NCBI GenBank assembly: GCA_023150775.1
Contig: JAKLKE010000001.1
Location: forward strand, 79,388 to 123,839
DNA: 44,452 nt
Source: Myxococcota bacterium
GTDB taxonomy: Bacteria > Myxococcota_A > UBA796 > CAJQPC01
Direction of reading: 5' to 3'
In this document: positions 1 through 8,332 of the stretch, one piece after another
Numbering within the stretch: the first letter of the stretch is position 1
How the letters are laid out: each line of letters begins with the position of its first letter
The notes under the pieces: model-generated
Told to the model about the DNA's origin: nothing
Database searches by the model: none
Seen by the model: only the letters and a program-made list of their open reading frames with translations
Translations under genes and position numbers: made by a program

Positions 1-1284
1 GCCGGTCGGCGCGTCGAACCACGGCGAGGGGTAGAGCATCAGCTTGGCCTCAGCGGTGGCGAAGGCCACGAGGCGCAGCTTGGACTCAAAGGCCCGGCGC
101 AGGTAGAACTGGTCCACGGCGTAGCGCAGCTCGAACCACTCAAACCGCTCCGCCGCCGCGCCCTGGAAGGCCTTGCCCAGGCCCTCGACGTCTTGGCGGA
201 TGTACGAGAAGCCGCCGCCGTGGAAGGCGATCCACTCCAGGCTGGCGTTGTCGATGCCGATGTTCTCCAAGGAGCCGTCGATGCGGCTGCCCGCGTATTT
301 TCCGCAGAGCTTGCCGGGATCGACGTCTACGGTGGTGCGCTTGAGCGAGTCCTCGATGGTCTTGCGGGGGCGGATGGGCCGCCCGAGGCCCACGGAGAAC
401 ACCGTCGGGCGCAGGTCGAGCTCGACGCCCTCGCCGGTGCGGCGCTCACGCAGGTTCTTGAGCAGTCGGGAGAGCCGCGCGGCGTTGTCGCCGCAGGTGT
501 CGGCGGCGCTCAGGTTGTTGAACCCGTCGGTGAGCACGATGATCGTCGGGCTGGCGTCGTTGAGCGTCAGGAACTTCTTGATCTCTTCGTTCTGCAGAAG
601 CTCGCCGGTGGCGTAGTCCACGGCGTCGTAGAGGTGGGTGTAGCCACCTTGGGGCTGCAGAGACTCCCGCACCAGCGTCTTGTAGCGCTTCTGGTTCTTG
701 AGGATCTCCACCCCCGCCGTGCCGACGGGCATAGGTTTGCCCGCGGTGAAGTTCAGCAGGACCACCGCCGACTTCACCTCCTCGGGGAAGAAGCCCTTCA
801 CGACGTCTTTGTTGAGCAGCGCGTCCTTCACCTTCGCCATGCGGGACACCCCTTGGGCGTCGAGCTGGTTCATCGAGCCTGAGGCGTCGATCACCAAGAT
901 GAAGAGCTGGGGCGTGCGCACGGGGTTGTGCGGGATGATCTCCACCTTCATCGGCGGCTGGTCCGGGCTCACCCGGGCGCCCATGTGGTAGACCTCCAAA
1001 AACTCCGAGGTGAGCGGCACCTCAAACTGCGTCGAGTCGTAGCGGAAGTCGAAGGCGATGCGCACCTGGCCCGAGGCGCGGTCCACGTAAGGCAAGCAGT
1101 CCTTCATCTCGGACTCCTTCACCCCAGCGTCCACACACTGGCCCTCCTCCGTGAAGATGCGCAGCTCTAAGTCGGTGCCCTCGACCTGCTCCACGCCGCC
1201 CACGCGCAGCGTCGTGTTCGGGATGTGGATGATGTCTTCGGAGCAGCTCGTGAGCAGGCCCCACAGCATCAGCGACGTGAACAT
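1..1284 (-). CDS. von Willebrand factor A domain lipoprotein (3' end outside window)
   Basis: Reading leftward from an ATG at 1284, the frame stays open to the window edge (428 codons), so the C-terminus is missing. The N-terminus is a short hydrophobic signal ending in a lipobox-like LLTSC with Cys14, which suggests a lipid-anchored envelope protein. Around residues 127-340 lies a vWA domain: a hydrophobic strand leads into a MIDAS motif DxSxS (Asp133, Ser135, Ser137), and a later strand ends IIVLTDG. vWA domains bind ligands through a divalent metal. The first 120 residues are beta-rich with two Cys (50, 63) and are not recognised. The start overlaps the upstream gene's stop by one base (TGATG), so the two genes are translationally coupled. 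The ligand is unknown. Confidence 0.85.
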   Translation of the reverse strand, partial: MFTSLMLWGLLTSCSEDIIHIPNTTLRVGGVEQVEGTDLELRIFTEEGQCVDAGVKESEMKDCLPYVDRASGQVRIAFDFRYDSTQFEVPLTSEFLEVYHMGARVSPDQPPMKVEIIPHNPVRTPQLFILVIDASGSMNQLDAQGVSRMAKVKDALLNKDVVKGFFPEEVKSAVVLLNFTAGKPMPVGTAGVEILKNQKRYKTLVRESLQPQGGYTHLYDAVDYATGELLQNEEIKKFLTLNDASPTIIVLTDGFNNLSAADTCGDNAARLSRLLKNLRERRTGEGVELDLRPTVFSVGLGRPIRPRKTIEDSLKRTTVDVDPGKLCGKYAGSRIDGSLENIGIDNASLEWIAFHGGGFSYIRQDVEGLGKAFQGAAAERFEWFELRYAVDQFYLRRAFESKLRLVAFATAEAKLMLYPSPWFDAPTG

Positions 1285-2288
1285 CAACGCTCCTCCCTGG
1301 GGAGCATGATGAACTCCAAGGTGGTCGCCTGATCGCCTTGGCCGAGCACCACCCGATCGCCAGAGCTGAGGCGCGTCTCCAAAGGCGCGGGGCGGCGCGG
1401 GTCGTAGCGCAGGTCGATGCGCTCCAAGAAGCGCCGCACCACCGTGGGCTGCAGGGTGAGGCCACGGGCCTTGTAGTGCTGCTCGGCGTCTACAGCGACG
1501 GAGAGGTGCAGCTCCATCACCTGGCCCTCAGCGTTCAGCCAGAGGTCGAGACCCCGGGGGAAGTGGCCGACGAAGCGCTCTTTGGGGCTGCGGTCCATCG
1601 CATCTACGGGGATACGTAAGCCGTAGCGGCTCGGCGAGAGCACCCGCAGCCAGCCCGCGTAGAGCTCGTCGGGGATGCCCCAGGCCAAGACCCCGTAACC
1701 AAAACCCCAGGTGAACGCGCCGAGCGCGCTCGCGAGGTAGAGGTCGTAGTAGATCGTGAAGTTGCACAGGTGCCAGACCGCGCCGCCGAACAGGCCCGCC
1801 GCCGCGCCGGAGAGGAGCTGGGTGACCCCACCCTTAAACTTCCGGGTGACCAAGGGGCCGAGCGCCGAGCCCACGCCGGCGATGGCGAAGCCGCCGAGGC
1901 GATACCGCAGCGAGACCAAGGCCGAGTCCGTGGAGTCGGGCACCGCGCCGAAGAGCGCCGGGCCCAGCGCGAAGGTCCACAGCCAATACCCGGCGAAGCC
2001 GACGCCGAAGCTGATGCCCGCCGCGGTCAAGGTGAGCGCGAGGCGGCTGGGCAGCGCCCGGCGGCGCAGGCTGCCTTCGGCCAAGACCGCGCCGCCGCCG
2101 ATGAGGCCGGAGCAGGTGGCGAGGTAGAGCGCGCCGTCCCACTCCAAGGACCAGAACGGCCCGATGAGCGTGAACCAGCTCATCACAAACCACCACGCGA
2201 GCAGGCCCGCCGCCCCCGTGATGAGGGCGACCTGCAGGTGGCGTTGCCAGGTGTAGGGGACGAGGAAGATGTTCAAGTGGACCTCCAC
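1284..2288 (-). CDS. Polytopic membrane protein with C-terminal FHA-like domain
   Basis: This 334-residue protein has about six hydrophobic segments in residues 18-205, followed by a soluble C-terminal region of about 120 residues. The tail contains the phrase LSSGDRVVLGQGD followed by a final beta-strand, which resembles the last strands of a forkhead-associated (FHA) fold; the call rests on that resemblance only. The gene is coupled by a one-base overlap to the vWA lipoprotein and is divergent from another FHA-like membrane protein at 2441. The arrangement suggests an envelope complex with cytoplasmic FHA modules and an external vWA module. No enzyme motif is visible. The start is the first ATG of the frame; the 152-bp gap to 2441 should carry both promoters. 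Confidence 0.7.
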   Translation of the reverse strand: MEVHLNIFLVPYTWQRHLQVALITGAAGLLAWWFVMSWFTLIGPFWSLEWDGALYLATCSGLIGGGAVLAEGSLRRRALPSRLALTLTAAGISFGVGFAGYWLWTFALGPALFGAVPDSTDSALVSLRYRLGGFAIAGVGSALGPLVTRKFKGGVTQLLSGAAAGLFGGAVWHLCNFTIYYDLYLASALGAFTWGFGYGVLAWGIPDELYAGWLRVLSPSRYGLRIPVDAMDRSPKERFVGHFPRGLDLWLNAEGQVMELHLSVAVDAEQHYKARGLTLQPTVVRRFLERIDLRYDPRRPAPLETRLSSGDRVVLGQGDQATTLEFIMLPREER

Positions 2289-2440
2289 CTCTTTGGGAGC
2301 GTCGCGCCGGGACGATCATACAAGCTCTGCGGCGGGAGGGCGAGTGGGCCCGCCCGATCTCCTTCATCATCGGGCCCCAGGCGCGCGGCCTCCCCCCACT
2401 GACCGCCGGGGGCTGCTATGATCGCCCACGCGGAGGATGT

Positions 2441-4114
2441 ATGGCCGAAGATCTGGCGCTCTACCTCAGGCTGGCCCCCGAGTTCGGCGGCACACGCTTC
2501 GGGCCCTTTGAGGGCGCTGAAGTGCGCCTGGGCTCGGATCAGTCGAACAACGAGATCGTGCTGCCCGAGGCGCTTGGCGTCGCGCCGGCCCATGTGCGCA
2601 TCTATCGCCAGGCCGACATGGGCATCATCGTCGCGCCCGTAGACCGCACCGCCGCCGTCTACGTCTGGCAAGGCAACGCGACCAAACCCAAGCAGATCAA
2701 CACCCCCGTGGCCACCCGCGCCGGGGACTCCTTCGCCTTGGTCACCGCCCAGGGCCCCCGCTTCTTCATCGAGATCGACAAGCTCCCTGAAGAGGTGGTG
2801 AAGAAGCGCGAACAAGAGAAGAAGTTCAACCCCGCGCGGCGCCGCCTCTCGGCGGAGGCGTTTAAGCAGGAAGGCAAACGCCAGGCGCTCACCTCGGTCT
2901 TGAGCACCGGCATCGGCCAGATGGCCCAGCGCGCCTACGTCTTCGTCGTCTCCGGCGCGATCTTCCAGCCTCGAAACATCATCATGCTGTTCGGGGTCGC
3001 CGGGGGCTACATCTTCGGCGGCGTGCAGAGCTGCCGCATGGCCGGGGTCAAGACCGAGCTCGACAGCACCAAAGCCGAGCTCGACAACAAGGGCAAAGAG
3101 GTCAGCGTCCTCAAGGACATCTCGAACACCAACTCCGCGGACCTCAAGTTCTCGCAGCTCGTGCTCCAGGTGACCGGCGCGACGGCCTTGGCCTCGGCCC
3201 TTGATGAAGATCAGGCCATGGCGGCGGCGGTCAAAGAGAAGGCCGCGCTCATCGCCCAGTCCTCCAAAGACTACGAGTGGCTGATCAACCCCAAAAAAGG
3301 CGCGGCGCGCGCGGGCAACTTCGCGAGGATCCGCGAGGCCGCCTTGGAGGAGTCGGAGTTTGACCCCGACACCGCGAAGCTGATCCCCTGGCTGGCGGCG
3401 GTGACCGACCTGTCTCAAGAGGGTTGGACCTCGATCAACGACTCCAACGCCGAGCAGGTCTGCGGCCGCGGGCCGATGGCGATCACCTACCGGCAGGCGA
3501 TCAACTTCGGCCTGAGCCCCGTGCTCGACGCCTACCTCAAGGGCAGCCTCGCCGACTACGACGGTGAGGGCTCCCGGGCCCTGCGCGCTGAGGCCCTGCG
3601 GGCGACTGCGAAGGCCTCGGGCATCGCCGCCCCGGCGGAGCTGGAGGGCGAGTTTGAGACCCAGATCAACCTCATGCGCACCGGCCGCGAGGCCTGCCTC
3701 GCCTTGACCGGCGGCGACGACAAACGTGACAACGTCGGCGTGCTCATCCGCACCTTGGCCCGTCACCTCGGCGCGAGCGCCGACTTTGTGCCCGCCGCGG
3801 GCAAAGCCCACGCCGTCACCGCGCGCATCGCCAAGTTCTTCGCCGCCGACATCGACACCGTCGTGTTCTCGGAGAAGCGCAGCTCGGGCCTCGACCTCAA
3901 CCGTGGCCCCGTGGGCGCGGCCTTGGGCCAGATGGGCCCCCAAGGCGCCTGGGTGAAGGACCACGCCGCGGAGACCATCGCCCGCTCGACGGTGCTGCCG
4001 TGCCAGGCCGTGCTCAAGTACGGCGAGAACCCCGCCGTGGCCGCGACCTTCGGCGACGCCTTGCCCTCGCCGGTCTACTGCTTGATCCTCGACTGGAAGC
4101 TGCGCAACGAGTGA
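2441..4114 (+). CDS. FHA-like, single-pass membrane protein
   Basis: This is a 557-residue protein of three parts. Residues 1-112 look like an FHA beta-sandwich, but the canonical Gly-Arg and Ser-x-x-His sites are altered (LGSD near 31-34 and APAH at 48-51), so phosphothreonine binding may be lost. One membrane segment lies at about 178-197. A short coiled coil (about 200-230) leads into a large alpha-helical region containing Cys residues, probably periplasmic. An RBS-like GGAGG lies just upstream of the ATG. It is divergent from the FHA-like/vWA pair at 1-2288 and probably works with it. I do not recognise the C-terminal region. Confidence 0.75.
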   Translation: MAEDLALYLRLAPEFGGTRFGPFEGAEVRLGSDQSNNEIVLPEALGVAPAHVRIYRQADMGIIVAPVDRTAAVYVWQGNATKPKQINTPVATRAGDSFALVTAQGPRFFIEIDKLPEEVVKKREQEKKFNPARRRLSAEAFKQEGKRQALTSVLSTGIGQMAQRAYVFVVSGAIFQPRNIIMLFGVAGGYIFGGVQSCRMAGVKTELDSTKAELDNKGKEVSVLKDISNTNSADLKFSQLVLQVTGATALASALDEDQAMAAAVKEKAALIAQSSKDYEWLINPKKGAARAGNFARIREAALEESEFDPDTAKLIPWLAAVTDLSQEGWTSINDSNAEQVCGRGPMAITYRQAINFGLSPVLDAYLKGSLADYDGEGSRALRAEALRATAKASGIAAPAELEGEFETQINLMRTGREACLALTGGDDKRDNVGVLIRTLARHLGASADFVPAAGKAHAVTARIAKFFAADIDTVVFSEKRSSGLDLNRGPVGAALGQMGPQGAWVKDHAAETIARSTVLPCQAVLKYGENPAVAATFGDALPSPVYCLILDWKLRNE

Positions 4115-4140
4115 GGCGCGCGGGGCTCAGCGGCGGGGGC

Positions 4141-4401
4141 TCAGCGGCGGCGGCTGAGCCCGACGAGGAGCAGGCCCAAGGCGGCGGCGTTGAGGCTGAG
4201 GCCTCCGCCCGACGCGCAGCCTTGGCAGCCGCCGGTCTCACCGGCCAACGACGCGGCGCCCTGTTCACCGCCCGCGGTGGTGTCGGAGTCCTCGGTGTCG
4301 GCGCCGGAGTCCGACGCGGCGCTGTCGATCGTCGCGTCTTGGGCGACGGCCAGGGGGCTAAGCATCAACATCCACAGGGCGAAGGCGGCGGCGCGGGTCA
4401 T
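4141..4401 (-). CDS. Small secreted protein with MYXO-CTERM-like sorting tail
   Basis: The frame is open further upstream, but the ATG at 4401 has a GAGG Shine-Dalgarno six bases away and begins a clear signal peptide (hydrophobic residues 4-20, ending AVAQ), giving 86 residues. The mature part is almost entirely Asp/Ser/Thr/Gly/Ala. The C-terminus has GCQGC (Cys59, Cys62), a hydrophobic stretch and three terminal Arg. That layout matches MYXO-CTERM signals of Myxococcota, in which the Cys is thought to be processed and lipid-modified before surface display. With only about 38 residues between the two signals it has no room for a catalytic domain, so it may be a spacer or surface peptide. It converges on the FHA gene, 26 bp away. 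Confidence 0.75.
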   Translation of the reverse strand: MTRAAAFALWMLMLSPLAVAQDATIDSAASDSGADTEDSDTTAGGEQGAASLAGETGGCQGCASGGGLSLNAAALGLLLVGLSRRR

Positions 4402-4470
4402 CAGAACCTCCGGGCTCCCCCTAACCGGACCTTTGGATTCTTGCGCGGGCTCGCATGAACACACGGCGCG

Positions 4471-4494
4471 CTTGGCGAAGCCGGGTTCGCCAAG
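4471..4494. promoter_or_regulatory. Perfect 9-bp inverted repeat in a divergent spacer
   Basis: CTTGGCGAA and TTCGCCAAG form a perfect 9-bp stem around six bases, midway between the divergent genes starting at 4401 and 4565. No T-tract follows on either strand, so an operator or leader hairpin is likelier than an intrinsic terminator. No regulator can be assigned. Confidence 0.4.
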
Positions 4495-4564
4495 ATAAAG
4501 AGCATCGAACGCGCCTCGGCCCCCCCCGCTGACGCAAAGATGGCTCCGGAGAGCAAACAAGATC

Positions 4565-5335
4565 ATGGCCACCCCGACGCAGACCGCCGCCAAGGAGGCT
4601 CGCCTCTCGGCGCGCTCCGAGCAGGATTTCGCTGACCTCATCGCCCAGGTCCTCATCGACGAGCGCGACGCCGAGAAGGTCGTCGACTTCTTGACGAAGC
4701 TGAACGTTCCCAAGGTCTATGAGCCGGGCACGGAGCTGGTCATCAAGCCCGAAGGCATCACCTCGGCCACGGACTTCGACGTGGAGACCGAGATCTCCAA
4801 CGGCTTCGTGAAGTTCACCGATCGCCACGTGCGTAAGCTCAAGTGGCACGTCTCGCACCCCGCCCTCGACGGCGTGGAGCAGGTGATCGTGCTCTACCGC
4901 TCGGTCGGGTACATCGCGCAGCTCCGCATCTCGCGCATCCTGCACCTCCTCAAGGAGCGGGACACCCTCACCACCTTCGAGTGGGGCATGGCGCGTGAGC
5001 TGCTCAACCGCACCTACCGCGACTTCCGCCAGGCCACGAGCATCGTGACCCAGGCTTGGCTCGACGCGCTGAAGGAGTCCAACGACTCCGAGGCCGTCAA
5101 GGTCGCGCTGACCCCCCTGCCCGTGATCATCCGCAACCAGTCGAACGTGCTGGCGGAGCTGCGTGACCAGCTTGAGCGCGCCCGGCTCACCCTCGCGGTG
5201 AAGCCCGACGGTTACCCCCCGGTGCGCCCGCCGCGCTACTTCGGCGGTGACTTGCTGGACAGCGCCTCCTGGAAACACTTCTGGGGTGAGGTCCACATCA
5301 TGGCCGACAACCTCAACCAGCACGTCCTGAACTGA
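4565..5335 (+). CDS. Conserved-looking hypothetical protein, 256 aa
   Basis: A soluble protein with no signal peptide or membrane segment. It looks like a mixed N-terminal domain (about 15-135, with beta-strands near VYEPGTELVIKP and KFTDRHVRKLKWHV) followed by long helices (about 140-256). Codon use matches its neighbours and the reading frame is clean, so it is a real gene, but I recognise no family or catalytic motif. It is followed after 39 bp by the small HMA protein, which may share its transcript. The start is the first ATG, preceded by a weak purine run. Confidence 0.75.
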   Translation: MATPTQTAAKEARLSARSEQDFADLIAQVLIDERDAEKVVDFLTKLNVPKVYEPGTELVIKPEGITSATDFDVETEISNGFVKFTDRHVRKLKWHVSHPALDGVEQVIVLYRSVGYIAQLRISRILHLLKERDTLTTFEWGMARELLNRTYRDFRQATSIVTQAWLDALKESNDSEAVKVALTPLPVIIRNQSNVLAELRDQLERARLTLAVKPDGYPPVRPPRYFGGDLLDSASWKHFWGEVHIMADNLNQHVLN

Positions 5336-5374
5336 TCGCCCTCGGCGGTCAGCCTCAAGGCGAACGGAGCGTCT

Positions 5375-5590
5375 GTGTCCACTGTGCTCAACCTGCCCGT
5401 CGAGGGCATGACCTGTGGTGGCTGCGCGAGCTCCGTTCGTCGAGTGCTCGCTGAAGATGAGGCCGTGCTGGAGGTCCTGGAGGTGAACGTCGCCGAGCGG
5501 CGCGCGAGCCTCCGGGTAGACGAGGCGCGCCTCGATCGGGCCCGCCTCGCCCAGCGTGTCGAAGACGCCGGGTTCAGCGTCCCCGGCTGA
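5375..5590 (+). CDS. Heavy-metal-associated (HMA) domain protein, CopZ-like
   Basis: This 71-residue protein is a single ferredoxin-like HMA domain. The metal-binding loop GMTCGGC (Cys14, Cys17) is intact, and the rest follows the family pattern: helix, a V-x-E-V-x-V strand, and a C-terminal EDAGF motif. Such proteins are cytoplasmic chaperones that bind Cu(I) or similar soft metals and hand them to P-type ATPases or regulators. No copper ATPase is nearby, so this is an orphan copy. The start is GTG with GGAG six bases upstream. It ends 18 bp before the convergent kinase gene's stop. Confidence 0.9.
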   Translation: MSTVLNLPVEGMTCGGCASSVRRVLAEDEAVLEVLEVNVAERRASLRVDEARLDRARLAQRVEDAGFSVPG

Positions 5591-5608
5591 TCCCCCGCCG
5601 CCCGGCGC

Positions 5609-8242
5609 TCAAGGGAGGTCACGCCCCAGACGAAAGCCGCGCAGAGACGTGCGGTGGTCGGGGTGGTTGTGGTTGCGGCGCGGCAGCCGGCAGAGGCGCT
5701 CGGTGCCGTCCCAGCGCCCGCCACGATACGACCGAGAGACCTCACCCTCGGCCACAGGAGACGGCAGCGCCCGGCCATCGGGGCCTACGAGGGGGCCCTC
5801 GGGGCGCCAGGGGTCGCCGAGCCACTCCTCGACGTTGCCCGCGAGGTGGCGCACCCCGTAGGGGCTCTCGTCGACGGGGAACTCGCTCATCGCCGCGGGC
5901 AGCTCGCGGCCGATGCGGCTCTGGCGCATACAGCAGTAGGTGGGATCGAGCCAGTCGCCCCAGGGGAACTCCCGGCCATCGACGCCGCGCCCGGACTTCT
6001 CCCACTCAAGCTCGGTGAGCAGGCGGGTCGGGACCTGGTCTCGGGCCGCGCGCCAGCGGGCGTAGGCCTCGGCGCAGCCGCAGCTCACGAAGAGCACGGG
6101 CCACTCCGGCAGCCAGACGTCCCCTTCGAGATCGGGGCCGAGCACGAAGCGCCCTCGGGCGTCGCGGTGAACCACCAAGGCGCCATCGGGGGCGTCTACG
6201 CCGCGACGTTCACGCGGCGCCCAACGAAGCGCGTCCTCCTCTTGGCCCCGATCGAGCAGATCGTTCAAGAACGCCAGGTACTCGGCGTTGGTGGTCGGGA
6301 AACGGTCGATGATGAAGCCGTTGACCCAGACCGGCGCCAAGGGCGGGCTGTCGGGGATCATGTCGCCGCCGCCGGCCAAGAACCAGCCGCTGGGGACATA
6401 CCGTTCGTGTCGGCCCAAGGCGCCGAGGGGGGGCAGCCAGATCGGGCTCGGGGAGGAGTCGCCCGGGGCGACGCCGTCCCAGCGGCCCTGGCGGCTGATG
6501 TGCACGGGGTAGCTCACCTCCTCGTGGCCCGGCGCGCGCACACGCAGGAGGTAGCTGCCCATGGGCAGGGGGTGGTCGATGAGCGGGGTCTCGCCGAGCG
6601 CCTCGACGAGCTCGGGCACGAGGCGGCGATCGAGGGTGACGTAGCGGTAGAGCGTAACCTGGGCGCCAGGGGGGTCGGTGATGAGGCTCACCGCGCCTTC
6701 GCCGGAGAGGTAGGCCCGCCACGCGCCGCGGTCGTGGCGGCGGAGGTGGGTCTCGGCGATGGCGGCGCTCGCCTCGTCTCGGCGGGCCTCGGCGGCCTGG
6801 TGCTCGGCGGCGAAGAGGTCGGCGAGGCGGGCGTGGGCCTCGTCGAGATCGGGCACCTGATGAAGCGCGGTGTTGAGCAGCTCCGCCCGGCGCAGCTCCA
6901 GACGCCGCGCGAGGGCCTCTAGGCGGGTGGCCTCGTCCTCTGCGTCCCAGGCGGGGCGCTTCTTCTCGACGGGGTCCACCGGGGTCAAGCCCTCGGAGAG
7001 CGCGACGAACAAGGCCCGGGCGGCGACGGCCTGCTCCCGAAGGCGCGCGGCCTCGGGCAAGAGCGCGTCGGCGCGGGAGACGATCTCCAAGGCGCGGTCG
7101 CGGCTGCGCACGCCCTCCAGCCACTCGCCGATGGTGTCGGAGAGCGCCAAGGCGTCCTCAAAGCGGTCTTGGGGATCCCGGGCCATGGCGCGCAGGCAGA
7201 TGGCCTCCAGCTCTTCAGGGATCGGCCTGGGGGCGACGGCTGAAGGCGGCGGCGGCGGCCCACGCAGCAAGGCGTCGAGGGCCTCCAGGCCGTTTCGTTG
7301 GGTGTAGGGGGGCCGCCCGGCGAGCAGCTCGTAGAGGATCGCGCCCAAGGCGTAGACGTCCGCGCGGGGGCCGAGGTCGGGCTCGCCTCGGGCCTGCTCC
7401 GGCGCCATGTAAGCCGGGGTGCCGGTGACGCTGCCTTCAGCGTCCGCGCCGGCGACGTGGGGCTGGGGGCTGCGCTCGCCGTGAATGACGGCCACGCCCC
7501 AGTCCATGACGAGCACCTCGCCGAAGTCGCCGACCATGACGTTCGACGGCTTGAGGTCGCGGTGCAGCACCTGGAGGCTGTGGGCGTAGGCCACGGGCTC
7601 ACAGACCTTTCGGAAGAGCTCCAAGAGCCGCCGCTGGCTCCAGGTCGTCGAGGTGGCGGCGTGGGCCTCACGGAGCAGGTCCTTCAGGGTGCGGCCCCGG
7701 ACCTCCTGCATCGTGAAGAAGTAGCGGCCATCGGCGGTGCGACCGCGCTCAAACACGGGCACGACGCCGGGGTGCTGGAGCTGGGCGGTGATGCTCGCCT
7801 CCTCAAAGAAGCGGGCGACGGCGCGCTCGTCGGCGGCGTGCTCCCGGCGCAGCACCTTCATCGCCACGCAGCGCTCCAGGGCGGGATCCCAGACCCGGAG
7901 CACCTCGGCGTGACCCCCTTGGCCGAGCTGGCCCACGAGCTTAAAGCGCTCGGGGTCGGTGCCCGAGACGACCATGCCGCCAACGCCCCCCTCGGGGCCC
8001 ACCCCACGACCGCCGCCGCTGCCGCTGAGGAAGATCTCTAAGGTGGCGTCGCTGGGGTCGATGCGCCCGGAGCGGCGCAGGGTGGCGAGGTCACCGGCGC
8101 GGGACAGCGTGAGCGCGTCCTCTAGGGCGTTCTGGGTGACGACCCGGCGGATCACCACCTCCAGGTCCTCACGCGCGTCGCCGCTCAGCCCATGTTTTTG
8201 GACCAGCTCTGCGACCTCGGCGCGGAGGAACGGATCGCGCAT
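5609..8242 (-). CDS. Ser/Thr protein kinase fused to PEGA and formylglycine-enzyme-like domains
   Basis: An 877-residue fusion. The kinase domain (about 98-374) has the Gly-rich loop LGQGGHAEV, Lys129, HRDLKPSN (227-234), DWG replacing DFG (247-249) and APEQ (280-283), so it looks active. A helical, probably coiled region follows (about 380-505). Residues 517-582 look like a PEGA domain, with the final strand PGHEEVSYPV. Residues 615-875 form a formylglycine-generating-enzyme/sulfatase-modifying fold, with the family phrases AGNVEEW and GFRLG. Of the two FGE copper-site cysteines only one position appears kept (Cys851; the other is near Gly846), so oxidase activity is doubtful. No membrane segment is seen. 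Such kinase-FGE fusions are common in Myxococcota and Planctomycetes; the substrate is unknown. Confidence 0.92.
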   Translation of the reverse strand: MRDPFLRAEVAELVQKHGLSGDAREDLEVVIRRVVTQNALEDALTLSRAGDLATLRRSGRIDPSDATLEIFLSGSGGGRGVGPEGGVGGMVVSGTDPERFKLVGQLGQGGHAEVLRVWDPALERCVAMKVLRREHAADERAVARFFEEASITAQLQHPGVVPVFERGRTADGRYFFTMQEVRGRTLKDLLREAHAATSTTWSQRRLLELFRKVCEPVAYAHSLQVLHRDLKPSNVMVGDFGEVLVMDWGVAVIHGERSPQPHVAGADAEGSVTGTPAYMAPEQARGEPDLGPRADVYALGAILYELLAGRPPYTQRNGLEALDALLRGPPPPPSAVAPRPIPEELEAICLRAMARDPQDRFEDALALSDTIGEWLEGVRSRDRALEIVSRADALLPEAARLREQAVAARALFVALSEGLTPVDPVEKKRPAWDAEDEATRLEALARRLELRRAELLNTALHQVPDLDEAHARLADLFAAEHQAAEARRDEASAAIAETHLRRHDRGAWRAYLSGEGAVSLITDPPGAQVTLYRYVTLDRRLVPELVEALGETPLIDHPLPMGSYLLRVRAPGHEEVSYPVHISRQGRWDGVAPGDSSPSPIWLPPLGALGRHERYVPSGWFLAGGGDMIPDSPPLAPVWVNGFIIDRFPTTNAEYLAFLNDLLDRGQEEDALRWAPRERRGVDAPDGALVVHRDARGRFVLGPDLEGDVWLPEWPVLFVSCGCAEAYARWRAARDQVPTRLLTELEWEKSGRGVDGREFPWGDWLDPTYCCMRQSRIGRELPAAMSEFPVDESPYGVRHLAGNVEEWLGDPWRPEGPLVGPDGRALPSPVAEGEVSRSYRGGRWDGTERLCRLPRRNHNHPDHRTSLRGFRLGRDLP

Positions 8243-8332
8243 TGATTGCTCCAGGAGGGCCTGGAGAACGAGATTACCGCGTCGATGTCGGAATTTATCG
8301 AGGCTGTGACAAAAGGAGACAAGGGCGAGGGC

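Noticed and set aside
173-1170. Several rightward open frames opposite the vWA gene
   Set aside because: They are shadows in GC-rich DNA. The leftward frame carries a lipobox, a MIDAS motif and a continuous vWA pattern; the opposite frames are Arg/Pro-rich with no domain.
2273-3964. Long leftward open frame of 563 codons opposite the FHA-like gene
   Set aside because: Composition is Gly/Arg/Val/His-rich with no domain, while the plus-strand frame has an FHA-like fold, a membrane segment and a good RBS.
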